A stretch of DNA of 5,878 nt from Anaeromyxobacter sp. (GTDB lineage Bacteria; Myxococcota; Myxococcia; Myxococcales; Anaeromyxobacteraceae), in assembly GCA_020028115.1 (NCBI GenBank), contig JAHWYA010000138.1, positions 1 to 5,878 of the forward strand. The letters run 5' to 3'. The notes below the pieces were generated by a model. That model worked only from the letters and a program-made list of their open reading frames with translations. It was not told where the DNA came from and did no database searches. Position 1 is the first letter of the stretch. Every line of letters begins with the position of its first letter. Below are positions 1-5,878 of this stretch, in pieces. Both the position numbers and the translations under genes were made by a program.

Positions 1-20
1 GCTCGCGCGGCGGCTCTCGC

Positions 21-1187
21 TTAACGGGCCTCGGCGCCGGACTTCGGCGCCGGCGCCGCGGGGGTCTCGGCGGGCACCCGCGTCACCGTCGCTCCGCCGG
101 CGCCCACCGGCCCCTGCTTCGCCGGCGCGTCGGACGGGATGTAGCTGTCCTCCGGCGAGGTGTTGACGAGCTGGTACTCGCTCACGCGGTCCACCGCGAA
201 GTCCGCGACGAAGATCCGGTTCTTCGAGGTGATCGTGATCGCGGTGGGCACGTGCATGTAGCCGAGCTCCTCCCCGCGGCCGCCGAACGCCATCAGCACC
301 TGGTGCTTCGGGTTGAAGATCTGCACGTAGCCCTGCTGGCTGTCGACGACGTACACGTTGCCGAACGCGTCGAACGCGACGCCCTTCGCCTTGTCGAAGG
401 TCCCGGGTATCCCCGCGCCGCTCGCGCCGAACATCGCGACGAGCTGGCCGTCCGGGTCGAACACCTGCAGCCGGAAGTTCAGCATGTCGACGACGTAGAG
501 CTGGCCGTCCTTCGACACGGCGAGGTTCGCCGGGAAGTTGAACTGCCCGGCCTGCTGGCCGCGGGTGCCGATCGTGCGCAGGTGGTCTCCCTTCAGGGAG
601 AACACCTCGACGCGGTGGTGGGTCGAGGCGCTGGACGCGCCCGCGGTCACGTAGACGAGCTGCCGGCGCCGGTCGATCGCGATCCCGGTCGGGCGATCGA
701 GCTTTCCCTTCCCGAACTTGCGGAGGAACTTGCCGTCCGGCGCGAGGACGAAGACCGTGTCGCCGGCGTGGTCCGTGACGTACAGGGCACCCTCGGCGTC
801 GGTCGCGACCGCGAAGGGTCCCACGGGGCGCTCGTCGCCGGACTGCGCGATGAGCCGCATCGAGTCGTTCACGAGATCCACGGCGACGATCCGCCGCGGC
901 GCGTTGCAGGTGACGTAGAGCGTCCGCTCGTCCGGGGAGAGCGCGAGGCCCGTGGGCTGCGCGACCGCGACGGCGGTGTCGGTGGGCAGGAACGCGCGGC
1001 CGAGGGACCGCATGGCCCCGCCGCCGACGTCCTCCTCCGTCTGGAACGCGCGCACGAAGCGGATCCGCGGCATGTCGGGCGGGAGCGGCCACACGAGCTC
1101 GCGCCGCTCGGTCTTCGAGGCGGTCGCGCAGCCCGCGAGGGCGGCGGAGGCGACGAGCGCGGCGGCGAGGACGGGAGAGCTGCGCAT
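21..1187 (-). CDS. NHL-repeat six-bladed beta-propeller lipoprotein (downstream paralogue)
   Basis: This 388-residue protein has a textbook lipoprotein signal: MRSS, a hydrophobic stretch, then LAGC with the lipidated Cys at residue 20. The +2 residue is Ala, so no inner-membrane retention signal of the Asp type is seen. The open frame extends 57 codons further upstream to 1358, but that part is Pro/Ala-rich and runs into the cytochrome gene. The ATG at 1187 has GAGG five bases upstream and gives the signal peptide, so I chose it. The segment WPLPPDMPRIRFV (33-45) matches the same segment in the other propeller of this operon. Six blades follow at about 77-115, 123-160, 164-207, 216-254, 264-302 and 311-340. 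Blade four (FNFP, then VVDMLNFRL) closely mirrors its paralogue. Residues 343-388 form an Ala/Pro-rich, probably disordered tail absent from the paralogue. It is probably an outer-membrane-anchored scaffold or partner of the cytochrome. The fold is secure; the role is inferred. Confidence 0.9.
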   Translation of the reverse strand: MRSSPVLAAALVASAALAGCATASKTERRELVWPLPPDMPRIRFVRAFQTEEDVGGGAMRSLGRAFLPTDTAVAVAQPTGLALSPDERTLYVTCNAPRRIVAVDLVNDSMRLIAQSGDERPVGPFAVATDAEGALYVTDHAGDTVFVLAPDGKFLRKFGKGKLDRPTGIAIDRRRQLVYVTAGASSASTHHRVEVFSLKGDHLRTIGTRGQQAGQFNFPANLAVSKDGQLYVVDMLNFRLQVFDPDGQLVAMFGASGAGIPGTFDKAKGVAFDAFGNVYVVDSQQGYVQIFNPKHQVLMAFGGRGEELGYMHVPTAITITSKNRIFVADFAVDRVSEYQLVNTSPEDSYIPSDAPAKQGPVGAGGATVTRVPAETPAAPAPKSGAEAR

Positions 1188-1284
1188 GGGAACCTCGGGT
1201 GCGGTTGGTGCGGGTGCCGCTGCGAGAAGTTGTTGCACGGTCTCGGCGGCCGGGACAACCGGCGGCCCGCGGCCACAGGGGCCG
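1188..1284 (-). other. 97-base gap between the cytochrome and the downstream propeller gene
   Basis: This is the only sizeable gap in the operon. It holds the ribosome binding site of the downstream gene and a modest imperfect hairpin at 1245-1267: a five-pair GCCGG/CCGGC stem, one mismatch, three more pairs and a five-base loop, with no T-run after it. I see no clear promoter boxes. It may be a simple spacer, a partial processing site or a weak attenuator; the sequence alone does not decide. Confidence 0.5.
1193..1196 (-). promoter_or_regulatory. Ribosome binding site of the downstream propeller gene
   Basis: GAGG lies five bases before the ATG at 1187. Together with the lipoprotein signal peptide it selects this ATG over the in-frame ATG at 1358, which lies within the cytochrome coding sequence. 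Confidence 0.7.
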
Positions 1285-3081
1285 TCAGTAGGAGCCGGGA
1301 GGGGTCTTGGGAGGGAGCGGGGGAGGGGTGCCGGGAGGAGGGGGGTGCGCGGTCCCATGGCAGGTCAGGTTGCAGCTCCCCGTCCGAAGGCCCTTCGATT
1401 CGTACCGCGGCTGGCCCCCGGCGCCCGGCTGCACGATCGACAGGTCGAAGTCGACGAGGTGAGCGTTCTCCGACGGGCGGCCGGTCTGCTGCGAGACCCC
1501 ATGCGCGGAGTGGCACGCGGAGCACGGCGTCGTCCGGTCGACCACGTGGACTTGGTGCAGCGAGCGGGGACCGGTCTTGGCGGCGAAGGCGTCCAGTTGA
1601 TCGGAGTAGAGGACGTCGCGGTCGTGGCACTTGTAGCAGAGGGCGTAGCTCGACGGGCTCTCCACCGTCAGGTCCGCGACGGCGTACGCCCGCTCGAGGA
1701 GGTGCGGGTGGATCGAGCCGTGCGGGCCGCGCGCCCCCGGGCCCCCCGCGCCCGGCCCCGTGTCGGAGGAGTGGCAGTCCGAGCAGTAGATCATCGACCC
1801 CGGCGAGTACGGCGCCTTGAGGGAGGGGACGTCCGGGTTCCTGCCGGGCGCGATCACCGGGTGGAAGGACGGCGACGACGTCGAGAACACGCGGCGGAGG
1901 TTCGTGTCGCCGGAGGCGCGGCGGACGCCGCCGGCGCTCTGCGCGCCCTGGCCGCGGTTCGCGCTGTCGCCGTGGCACTTGAGGCACACCTCGTACTCGA
2001 ACTGGACGTGCTCGACCCGCTGGCCGTTCTGGTCGACGCCCCAGACGCCGGTCAACGCCCCCGGTGCCTCGGGCGCGACCGCCGGGCGGTTCGTGGCGGA
2101 GTGCGGGTCGTGGCAGTCGACGCAGGTCGCGTGCCGCGAGGCGCTCGGCGACGTCTCCGGGAGGGCCTTCCCGCCGGGCCGGCCCTCGGCGGCGTCGTGG
2201 ACGCCTGCGTTCCGCTTGCCGTCGTGGCCGAAGGCCTTGGCGGCCTCGCGTCCGACGTCCACCCGCGTCACGATCGTCGCGTGGCAGCGCAGGCACGGCG
2301 CGTCGTCGCTCTGCTTGTCGGCGCGGACGAGGCGGCCGTTCGCCGCGCCGCCGTGCGACACGTGGCAAGCGGAGCACCCCGCCTCGCCGACGGACGCGAA
2401 GCCGCCCTCGTTCCCGTTCGCCGGCCCGAAGCTCGCGGCGGCGGTCGCGTGCGCCGATCCGGCGACGTCGAGCGTCGGGCCGTCGTGGCAGGCGCGGCAC
2501 AGGGCCGACCGCTGGTTCGGGGCGACGAGGAACTTGCCCTGCACGGCGTCATTCCACTCCACGTGCGGGTCATGGCAGGAGGTGCACTGCACCTGCTCGG
2601 CCGCGTCGAGGTGCACCGCGGAGCCGGGGGAGGGCCGTCGCGCGTGCCCGTTGCCGGTCGGCTTGAACGAGATCGGGTGCGTCCCGCGGAGATCCGTGCC
2701 GAGGTTCGACTTGCGGTCCGCCGGGATCGCCCCGATGTTCATCCGGATCTCGCGACGGAGCGTCTTGCCGACCGCGATCGTGCCGTCGTGGCACGAGAGG
2801 CAGATGCGGCTCGCGCCGGTGGGCGCGCCCGGGCGCGCGGAGAGGGTGGTGCTCTCGTAGGGCACGTGCTTCGCCTTCGTGTCGGGACGGTTCGAGAGCT
2901 TGCCGGGGGCGGCGCCGTGCATGACGTGGCAGAAGATGCAGGCGTTCGTCTCGCTCGTCGCGCGGATGGGGCCCGGCCCGGTGACGGAGAGGTCGTGCTT
3001 CGAGCCGATCACCGAGCCGGACTGGGCGGCCCAGGCCGGCGCGGCCGCGAGGAGGGCGATCGCGGCGAGCGTGCGCTTCAT
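1285..3081 (-). CDS. Exported dodecahaem c-type cytochrome (doubled CXXCH type)
   Basis: This 598-residue protein should carry up to twelve covalently bound c haems and move electrons in the periplasm, across the outer membrane or outside the cell. It starts with a Sec signal peptide (MKRTLAAIALL, likely AWA cleavage near residue 18) and has no lipobox. Eleven CXXCH motifs begin at C48, C94, C166, C195, C236, C263, C320, C366, C433, C482 and C520. A twelfth site, CNLTCH at C570, is CX3CH. The sites fall in six pairs, and most first members read CXXCHxxH, as in the doubled-CXXCH cytochromes. The N-terminal region with SKHDLS, ATSE and CIFCH resembles, from memory, multihaem cytochromes of Geobacter-like bacteria. 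The protein ends in a Pro-rich tail (579-598). A GGAGG six bases upstream fixes the start, and the ATG overlaps the stop of the preceding propeller gene. I cannot assign it to a named cytochrome (OmcB, OmcS and the like). It could be a barrel plug, a soluble shuttle or a filament subunit. Confidence 0.93.
   Translation of the reverse strand: MKRTLAAIALLAAAPAWAAQSGSVIGSKHDLSVTGPGPIRATSETNACIFCHVMHGAAPGKLSNRPDTKAKHVPYESTTLSARPGAPTGASRICLSCHDGTIAVGKTLRREIRMNIGAIPADRKSNLGTDLRGTHPISFKPTGNGHARRPSPGSAVHLDAAEQVQCTSCHDPHVEWNDAVQGKFLVAPNQRSALCRACHDGPTLDVAGSAHATAAASFGPANGNEGGFASVGEAGCSACHVSHGGAANGRLVRADKQSDDAPCLRCHATIVTRVDVGREAAKAFGHDGKRNAGVHDAAEGRPGGKALPETSPSASRHATCVDCHDPHSATNRPAVAPEAPGALTGVWGVDQNGQRVEHVQFEYEVCLKCHGDSANRGQGAQSAGGVRRASGDTNLRRVFSTSSPSFHPVIAPGRNPDVPSLKAPYSPGSMIYCSDCHSSDTGPGAGGPGARGPHGSIHPHLLERAYAVADLTVESPSSYALCYKCHDRDVLYSDQLDAFAAKTGPRSLHQVHVVDRTTPCSACHSAHGVSQQTGRPSENAHLVDFDLSIVQPGAGGQPRYESKGLRTGSCNLTCHGTAHPPPPGTPPPLPPKTPPGSY
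1357..1374 (-). other. Atypical CX3CH haem-binding motif (twelfth site of the cytochrome)
   Basis: Codons 570-575 of the cytochrome read Cys-Asn-Leu-Thr-Cys-His, one residue longer between the cysteines than standard CXXCH. Another His follows four residues after the haem His (CHGTAH). The surrounding reading frame is continuous through the Pro-rich tail to the stop, so the extra residue does not come from a frameshift. CX3CH is a rare but recognised variant of c-haem attachment; haem loading here is an inference. Confidence 0.75.
3078..3081 (-). other. ATGA stop/start overlap between propeller and cytochrome genes
   Basis: On the minus strand the bases ATGA contain both the start codon of the cytochrome and the TGA stop of the upstream propeller lipoprotein. 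With the strong GGAGG just upstream, this arrangement supports coupled translation of the two products in the same transcript. Confidence 0.9.
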
Positions 3082-4103
3082 GTGCTGCCTCCGAGGATCT
3101 GGAAGACGAGGACCCGGCGGTTGTGGCTGTCCGCCACGAACAGCCGGCCGTTCGCGACCGCGAGGCCGGCGGGGTGCTGCACGTGGCCGGGCGAAGAGCC
3201 CGGGGCGCCGGCGGCGTACTCGAACCGGCCCGCCGCGTCGAAGACGAGGACGAGGTCGCGCTGGGCGTCGCTCACGTACACACGTCCGTCGCCGTCCGTC
3301 GCGACCCCCTTCGGCCGCGCGAAGCCGGCGCCCTCGTCTCCCGGCGCGCCGAAGGTGCCGGCGGTGCGGCCGTCGGCCGCGAGCCGGACGATCCGGAAGT
3401 TGAGCGCGTCGACGACGAGCACCGTCCCGTCCGGCGCCGCGGCCACCGCGGTGGGGAAGTTGAGCTCGCCCTCGCCGGCGCCGTGGCGGCCCCAGCGCTC
3501 GGCGACCGCGCCGTCGGCCGCGATCACCACGATCTGGTGCCGCGGCGGGTCGGCGACGAGGATCCGCCCGCCCGCCTCCGCGACGCCCGTCGGGCGCTCC
3601 AGCGCGCCCGCGCCGAGGATGCGGCAGGCACCACCGTCCGGGGAGATGCGGACCACCTCGCCCGCACCGGCGTCCGCGACGAGCAGGTCGCCGCGCTGCC
3701 CCAGCGCCGCCGCGATGGGCGAGCCCCACTCGCGCCCGGGGCAGGAGAGCGGGGTCGTCTCGCCGGCCGGGTCGGTGCGGAGCACGCCCGGGAGGTCCGG
3801 GTCGGCGACGTAGACCGTCCCGTCCGCGGCGACCGCGACGCCGAACGGCCGGACGAGCGTTCGCGCGGTCTGCTCCTCCGGGTCCGTGCCGACGATCGTG
3901 TGGAGGACCCGCCGCCAGAACGAAAGCTTCGGCGGCGGGGCGTCCGGAGACGGGATCACCGCCACGAGCCGGAGCCGGGGCTGCTCGGGCGGCTCGGGCC
4001 ACGTCACCGCCGCGACCGGCCGGGCCGGCGGCGGCGCGTGGGCACACGCCAGCGTCGCCGCGAGCAGGGCGGCGGCGAGGGAACGATGTGCCCGGAGCGC
4101 CAT
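3078..4103 (-). CDS. NHL-repeat six-bladed beta-propeller lipoprotein (upstream paralogue)
   Basis: This 341-residue protein has a lipoprotein-type signal: RAHRS, a hydrophobic Ala/Leu stretch, then TLAC with the lipidated Cys at residue 20. Thr at -3 is permitted but not the commonest lipobox residue. A Pro-rich linker and the segment WPEPPEQPRLRLV (35-47) lead into six NHL-type blades at about 84-120, 126-163, 168-205, 213-252, 260-299 and 307-336. Each blade shows the pattern of P-x-G-V/L-A, D-G, V-Y/L-V-x-D and V-x-x-F/I. NHL propellers usually bind partner proteins or act as scaffolds; no catalytic site is evident. C121 and C160 could form a disulfide in the periplasm or outside the cell. 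No strong ribosome-binding site precedes the start, but the barrel gene stops only three bases earlier, suggesting reinitiation by the same ribosomes. Its own stop overlaps the cytochrome start. The likely location is the outer membrane, on either face. The fold is secure; the function is inferred from context. Confidence 0.87.
   Translation of the reverse strand: MALRAHRSLAAALLAATLACAHAPPPARPVAAVTWPEPPEQPRLRLVAVIPSPDAPPPKLSFWRRVLHTIVGTDPEEQTARTLVRPFGVAVAADGTVYVADPDLPGVLRTDPAGETTPLSCPGREWGSPIAAALGQRGDLLVADAGAGEVVRISPDGGACRILGAGALERPTGVAEAGGRILVADPPRHQIVVIAADGAVAERWGRHGAGEGELNFPTAVAAAPDGTVLVVDALNFRIVRLAADGRTAGTFGAPGDEGAGFARPKGVATDGDGRVYVSDAQRDLVLVFDAAGRFEYAAGAPGSSPGHVQHPAGLAVANGRLFVADSHNRRVLVFQILGGST
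3088..3092 (-). promoter_or_regulatory. Ribosome binding site of the cytochrome gene
   Basis: GGAGG lies six bases before the ATG at 3081, inside the last codons of the upstream propeller gene, where it encodes the Gly-Gly of its C-terminus. It decides the start of the cytochrome; the same reading frame stays open far upstream as a GC-rich shadow of the propeller gene. Confidence 0.85.
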
Positions 4104-4106
4104 GAA

Positions 4107-5864
4107 TCAGTATCGCGAGCCGAACGAGCGGTTCACGCTCACGAACAACAGGTTCCGGCGCGCCGTTCCTCCCGTGACCTGCGAGATGGTGTAGCGGTCG
4201 TCGAGCGCGACCGAGAAGGCGCCGATGGTGTAGCGGATCGTGCCGCGGGCCTCTCTCTCGGTCACGTCGGGGCGATCCGGCAGCGAGGACGACACGAACC
4301 GCCCCGTGACGCCGAACGACAGCCGATCGGTGACGCCAGCGGTCCCGCCGAGGGAAGCGGTGTAGGTGTGGGTGTCATACGGGAGCGACAGGAAGAGGCC
4401 GTCTCCGACGCCGGCGTTCGTGACGGGAGCGGAGACGCCGCTCGAGATCCCCAGGTCGCCGGAGAGCGCGTAGCGGTGCCAGCCGTAGCTGCCGGCGAGC
4501 GTGGCGGAGCGGTGGGCGGCCACGCCGACGCGCGGGCTGTCGCGCCGCTGCGCGGTCACCGTGAGCTGTCCCCGGACCGAGCCCGTCCCGACCGGGGAGC
4601 TCGCGGAGCCGTGCGCCTGCTGGCGGAACGAGGTCCCGAGATCGCCGACGTCGGACGCGAACGAGAGGTCGTAGCCCGTCTCGTACGTCGTCGCGCCGAC
4701 GGCGCGCCGGTACGAGCCTCCCGCGGACGCGCCGTAGCCGTACGCGATCCCCTCGCCGTCCGGCTCGACGAGCCCGAGCGTCGGGCCGCCGCGGAGCTCG
4801 ACGTACCCGGAGTCGGGGAGGTTCCGCGCCCAGACGAGCCCCAGCCCCAGGCTCTGGCCCGCGTCGCGGTGCTCGGTCGTCCCGACGCGGTTCTGGGCGA
4901 GCGACGCGTCGAGGTTGCCGCGGAGGCGCCACTCGCGGTTCGAGAGGGTCCGCTGGGTCGCGTAGCCGAACTGCTGGCTCGTGCGATCGATGTCCGGATG
5001 GTCCTCCGCCACCTGCACGCCGCGGGAGTGGCCGTAGGCGACCTGGTCGAAGTTCCCGTTCGACGTTCCGGAGTAGCGGGTGAGCACCGCTCTCAGCGCG
5101 TTGAGCTCCTGGCGCGGGCTGAAAGGCGACTGCTCCGTCGGGACGCGCAGGTAGTAGGAGTCGCTGAGCCGGACCTCCGTCCGGTCCGCCACGGTGGCCG
5201 TCGCGAACACGGTCACCCGGTGATCGTCGAACGCGTCGGTGGCGTACGTCCCATCGCTCTGGCTGGTCTGGTACGCCGCGTTGTAGCTGAACCCCGCGGC
5301 GCCGTGCGCGGTGCTCGCGCCGAAGGAGTGGGTCGCGCGCGTCGCGTCGGCGAGGAGCGGGACGCGGCTCGTGGTCTCGGTCCTCGAGTAGTTTGCCGAG
5401 AAGGAGGGCCGGCCGGGCTCGCGATAGCGCGCCTCCGCGCCGTAGGCGGTCGCCTCGACGTCGAGGCCGATCGGGTCGGACGCCGTCCGTGCGGACTGCT
5501 CCGTCGACCGGAGCGCGTGCGCCGAGAGCGAGACCGGAGTGCGCGGATCGCCGAACAGCGTCGCGCGTCCGCGGTACTGGAACAGGTCCCTGACGCTCTC
5601 CGACGCGCCGGTGCGCGTCTCGCTGGCACGGCGGTACTCGCCCGAGAGCCCGTAGGCGAAGACGCCGGGCCGGTAGACGAACCCGTTCAGGGAGAGCCCG
5701 AGGTTCAGGTCGAAGTGCCGGGACGCCGGGCTCTCGTCTCCCACCCACGCATCCTCGCGCGAATACTGCGTGCCGACGGAGCCGCTCCACTGCAAGGCGG
5801 CGGCGGGAGCCGGCGCCGCGAGGGCGGCGGCCGCGAGGGCGGACAGGAGAGGGCGGAACCTCAT
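4107..5864 (-). CDS. Putative outer-membrane beta-barrel (porin-like) protein, first gene of the operon
   Basis: This 585-residue protein probably forms a beta-barrel channel in the outer membrane; I do not recognise a named family. The start at 5864 is supported by a GGAGG nine bases upstream and by a classic Sec signal peptide (MRFRPLL, then an Ala-rich core, likely cleavage near A23). The mature part shows many short alternating strands rich in Tyr, Gly, Ser, Thr and Arg. Examples are residues 61-79, 456-470, and the last hairpins at about 503-525 and 539-560. The final strand (572-585) ends in an aromatic residue (SFGSRY), the usual C-terminal signal for barrel insertion. There is no cysteine, no CXXCH, no lysine and no internal methionine. 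The length suggests a large barrel; I cannot count strands reliably. It sits three bases upstream of an NHL lipoprotein gene and in the same run as a 12-haem cytochrome, so by analogy with porin-cytochrome loci it may hold or export that cytochrome. A general porin or a surface-structure protein remains possible. Confidence 0.8.
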   Translation of the reverse strand: MRFRPLLSALAAAALAAPAPAAALQWSGSVGTQYSREDAWVGDESPASRHFDLNLGLSLNGFVYRPGVFAYGLSGEYRRASETRTGASESVRDLFQYRGRATLFGDPRTPVSLSAHALRSTEQSARTASDPIGLDVEATAYGAEARYREPGRPSFSANYSRTETTSRVPLLADATRATHSFGASTAHGAAGFSYNAAYQTSQSDGTYATDAFDDHRVTVFATATVADRTEVRLSDSYYLRVPTEQSPFSPRQELNALRAVLTRYSGTSNGNFDQVAYGHSRGVQVAEDHPDIDRTSQQFGYATQRTLSNREWRLRGNLDASLAQNRVGTTEHRDAGQSLGLGLVWARNLPDSGYVELRGGPTLGLVEPDGEGIAYGYGASAGGSYRRAVGATTYETGYDLSFASDVGDLGTSFRQQAHGSASSPVGTGSVRGQLTVTAQRRDSPRVGVAAHRSATLAGSYGWHRYALSGDLGISSGVSAPVTNAGVGDGLFLSLPYDTHTYTASLGGTAGVTDRLSFGVTGRFVSSSLPDRPDVTEREARGTIRYTIGAFSVALDDRYTISQVTGGTARRNLLFVSVNRSFGSRY

Positions 5865-5873
5865 CTCGGGGCC

Positions 5874-5878
5874 CCTCC
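5874..5878 (-). promoter_or_regulatory. Ribosome binding site of the barrel gene
   Basis: GGAGG lies nine bases before the ATG at 5864, at the very edge of the window. The spacing is on the long side of normal. Any promoter or operator for the operon would lie beyond the edge and is not visible. Confidence 0.65.

Noticed and set aside
1..20. Terminator after the last gene
   Set aside because: Only 20 bases follow the stop codon; they hold no clear stem-loop with a T-run, so nothing can be called.
1245..1267. Hairpin as a Rho-independent terminator after the cytochrome
   Set aside because: The stem is short and imperfect and no T-run follows it. Such pairings are common by chance at this GC content.
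1188..1358. 57-codon upstream extension of the downstream propeller gene to an ATG at 1358
   Set aside because: It would place a Pro/Ala-rich stretch before a perfect lipoprotein signal and would overlap the cytochrome. The ATG at 1187 has a good GAGG.
252..1820. Plus-strand open frame opposite the downstream propeller gene and the cytochrome 3' end
   Set aside because: Compositionally biased and motif-free, and it runs antisense to two convincing genes. It is a GC-rich shadow frame.
952..3813. Very long open frame on the plus strand opposite the cytochrome and propeller genes
   Set aside because: Its translation is Arg/Ala/Gly/Val-rich low-complexity sequence with no domain or signal, as expected from the antisense of GC-rich genes. 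The minus-strand frames carry signal peptides, CXXCH sites and propeller repeats.
3082..4047. Long N-terminal extension of the cytochrome frame upstream of 3081
   Set aside because: The extension is a shadow of the propeller gene in another frame (Arg/Gly/Ala-rich). The ATG at 3081 has GGAGG and begins a clear signal peptide.
4375..5790. Alternative minus-strand open frame inside the barrel gene
   Set aside because: It is Arg/Pro-rich with no signal peptide or strand pattern. The overlapping frame has a signal peptide, barrel-like strands and an aromatic C-terminus.

Overview
The window looks like a chromosomal segment from a very GC-rich Gram-negative bacterium. The outer-membrane beta-barrel, the two lipoproteins and the many-haem c-type cytochrome suggest an anaerobic or facultative metal-reducing type of organism. 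Anaeromyxobacter-like Myxococcota, other former Deltaproteobacteria, or GC-rich Acidobacteria-type lineages would fit. The taxonomic guess is an inference from base composition and gene content only. There is no rRNA, tRNA, mobile element, CRISPR array or prophage signal.

All four convincing genes lie on the minus strand and read from right to left, packed like one operon. The first (5864 to 4107) encodes a 585-residue exported protein that looks like an outer-membrane beta-barrel. Three bases later (4103 to 3078) comes a 341-residue lipoprotein with a six-bladed NHL-type propeller. Its TGA stop overlaps the ATG of the third gene (3081 to 1285), a 598-residue exported multihaem cytochrome with eleven CXXCH motifs and one C-terminal CX3CH motif. 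After a 97-base gap comes the fourth gene (1187 to 21), a second NHL-propeller lipoprotein of 388 residues that is a diverged paralogue of the first.

Together the genes suggest an electron-transfer assembly across or outside the outer membrane. The barrel would provide the passage, the 12-haem cytochrome the electron path (as a plug, a secreted protein or a filament subunit), and the two lipid-anchored propellers would act as scaffolds, assembly factors or cytochrome-binding partners. This resembles porin-cytochrome loci of metal-reducing bacteria in general design. The layout differs from the textbook version in having one large cytochrome without a lipid anchor, flanked by two paralogous propellers. 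The joint function is inferred; each gene's family assignment rests on features visible in the sequence.

The promoter lies outside the window, since only 14 bases are visible upstream of the first gene. No terminator is visible in the 20 bases after the last stop codon.
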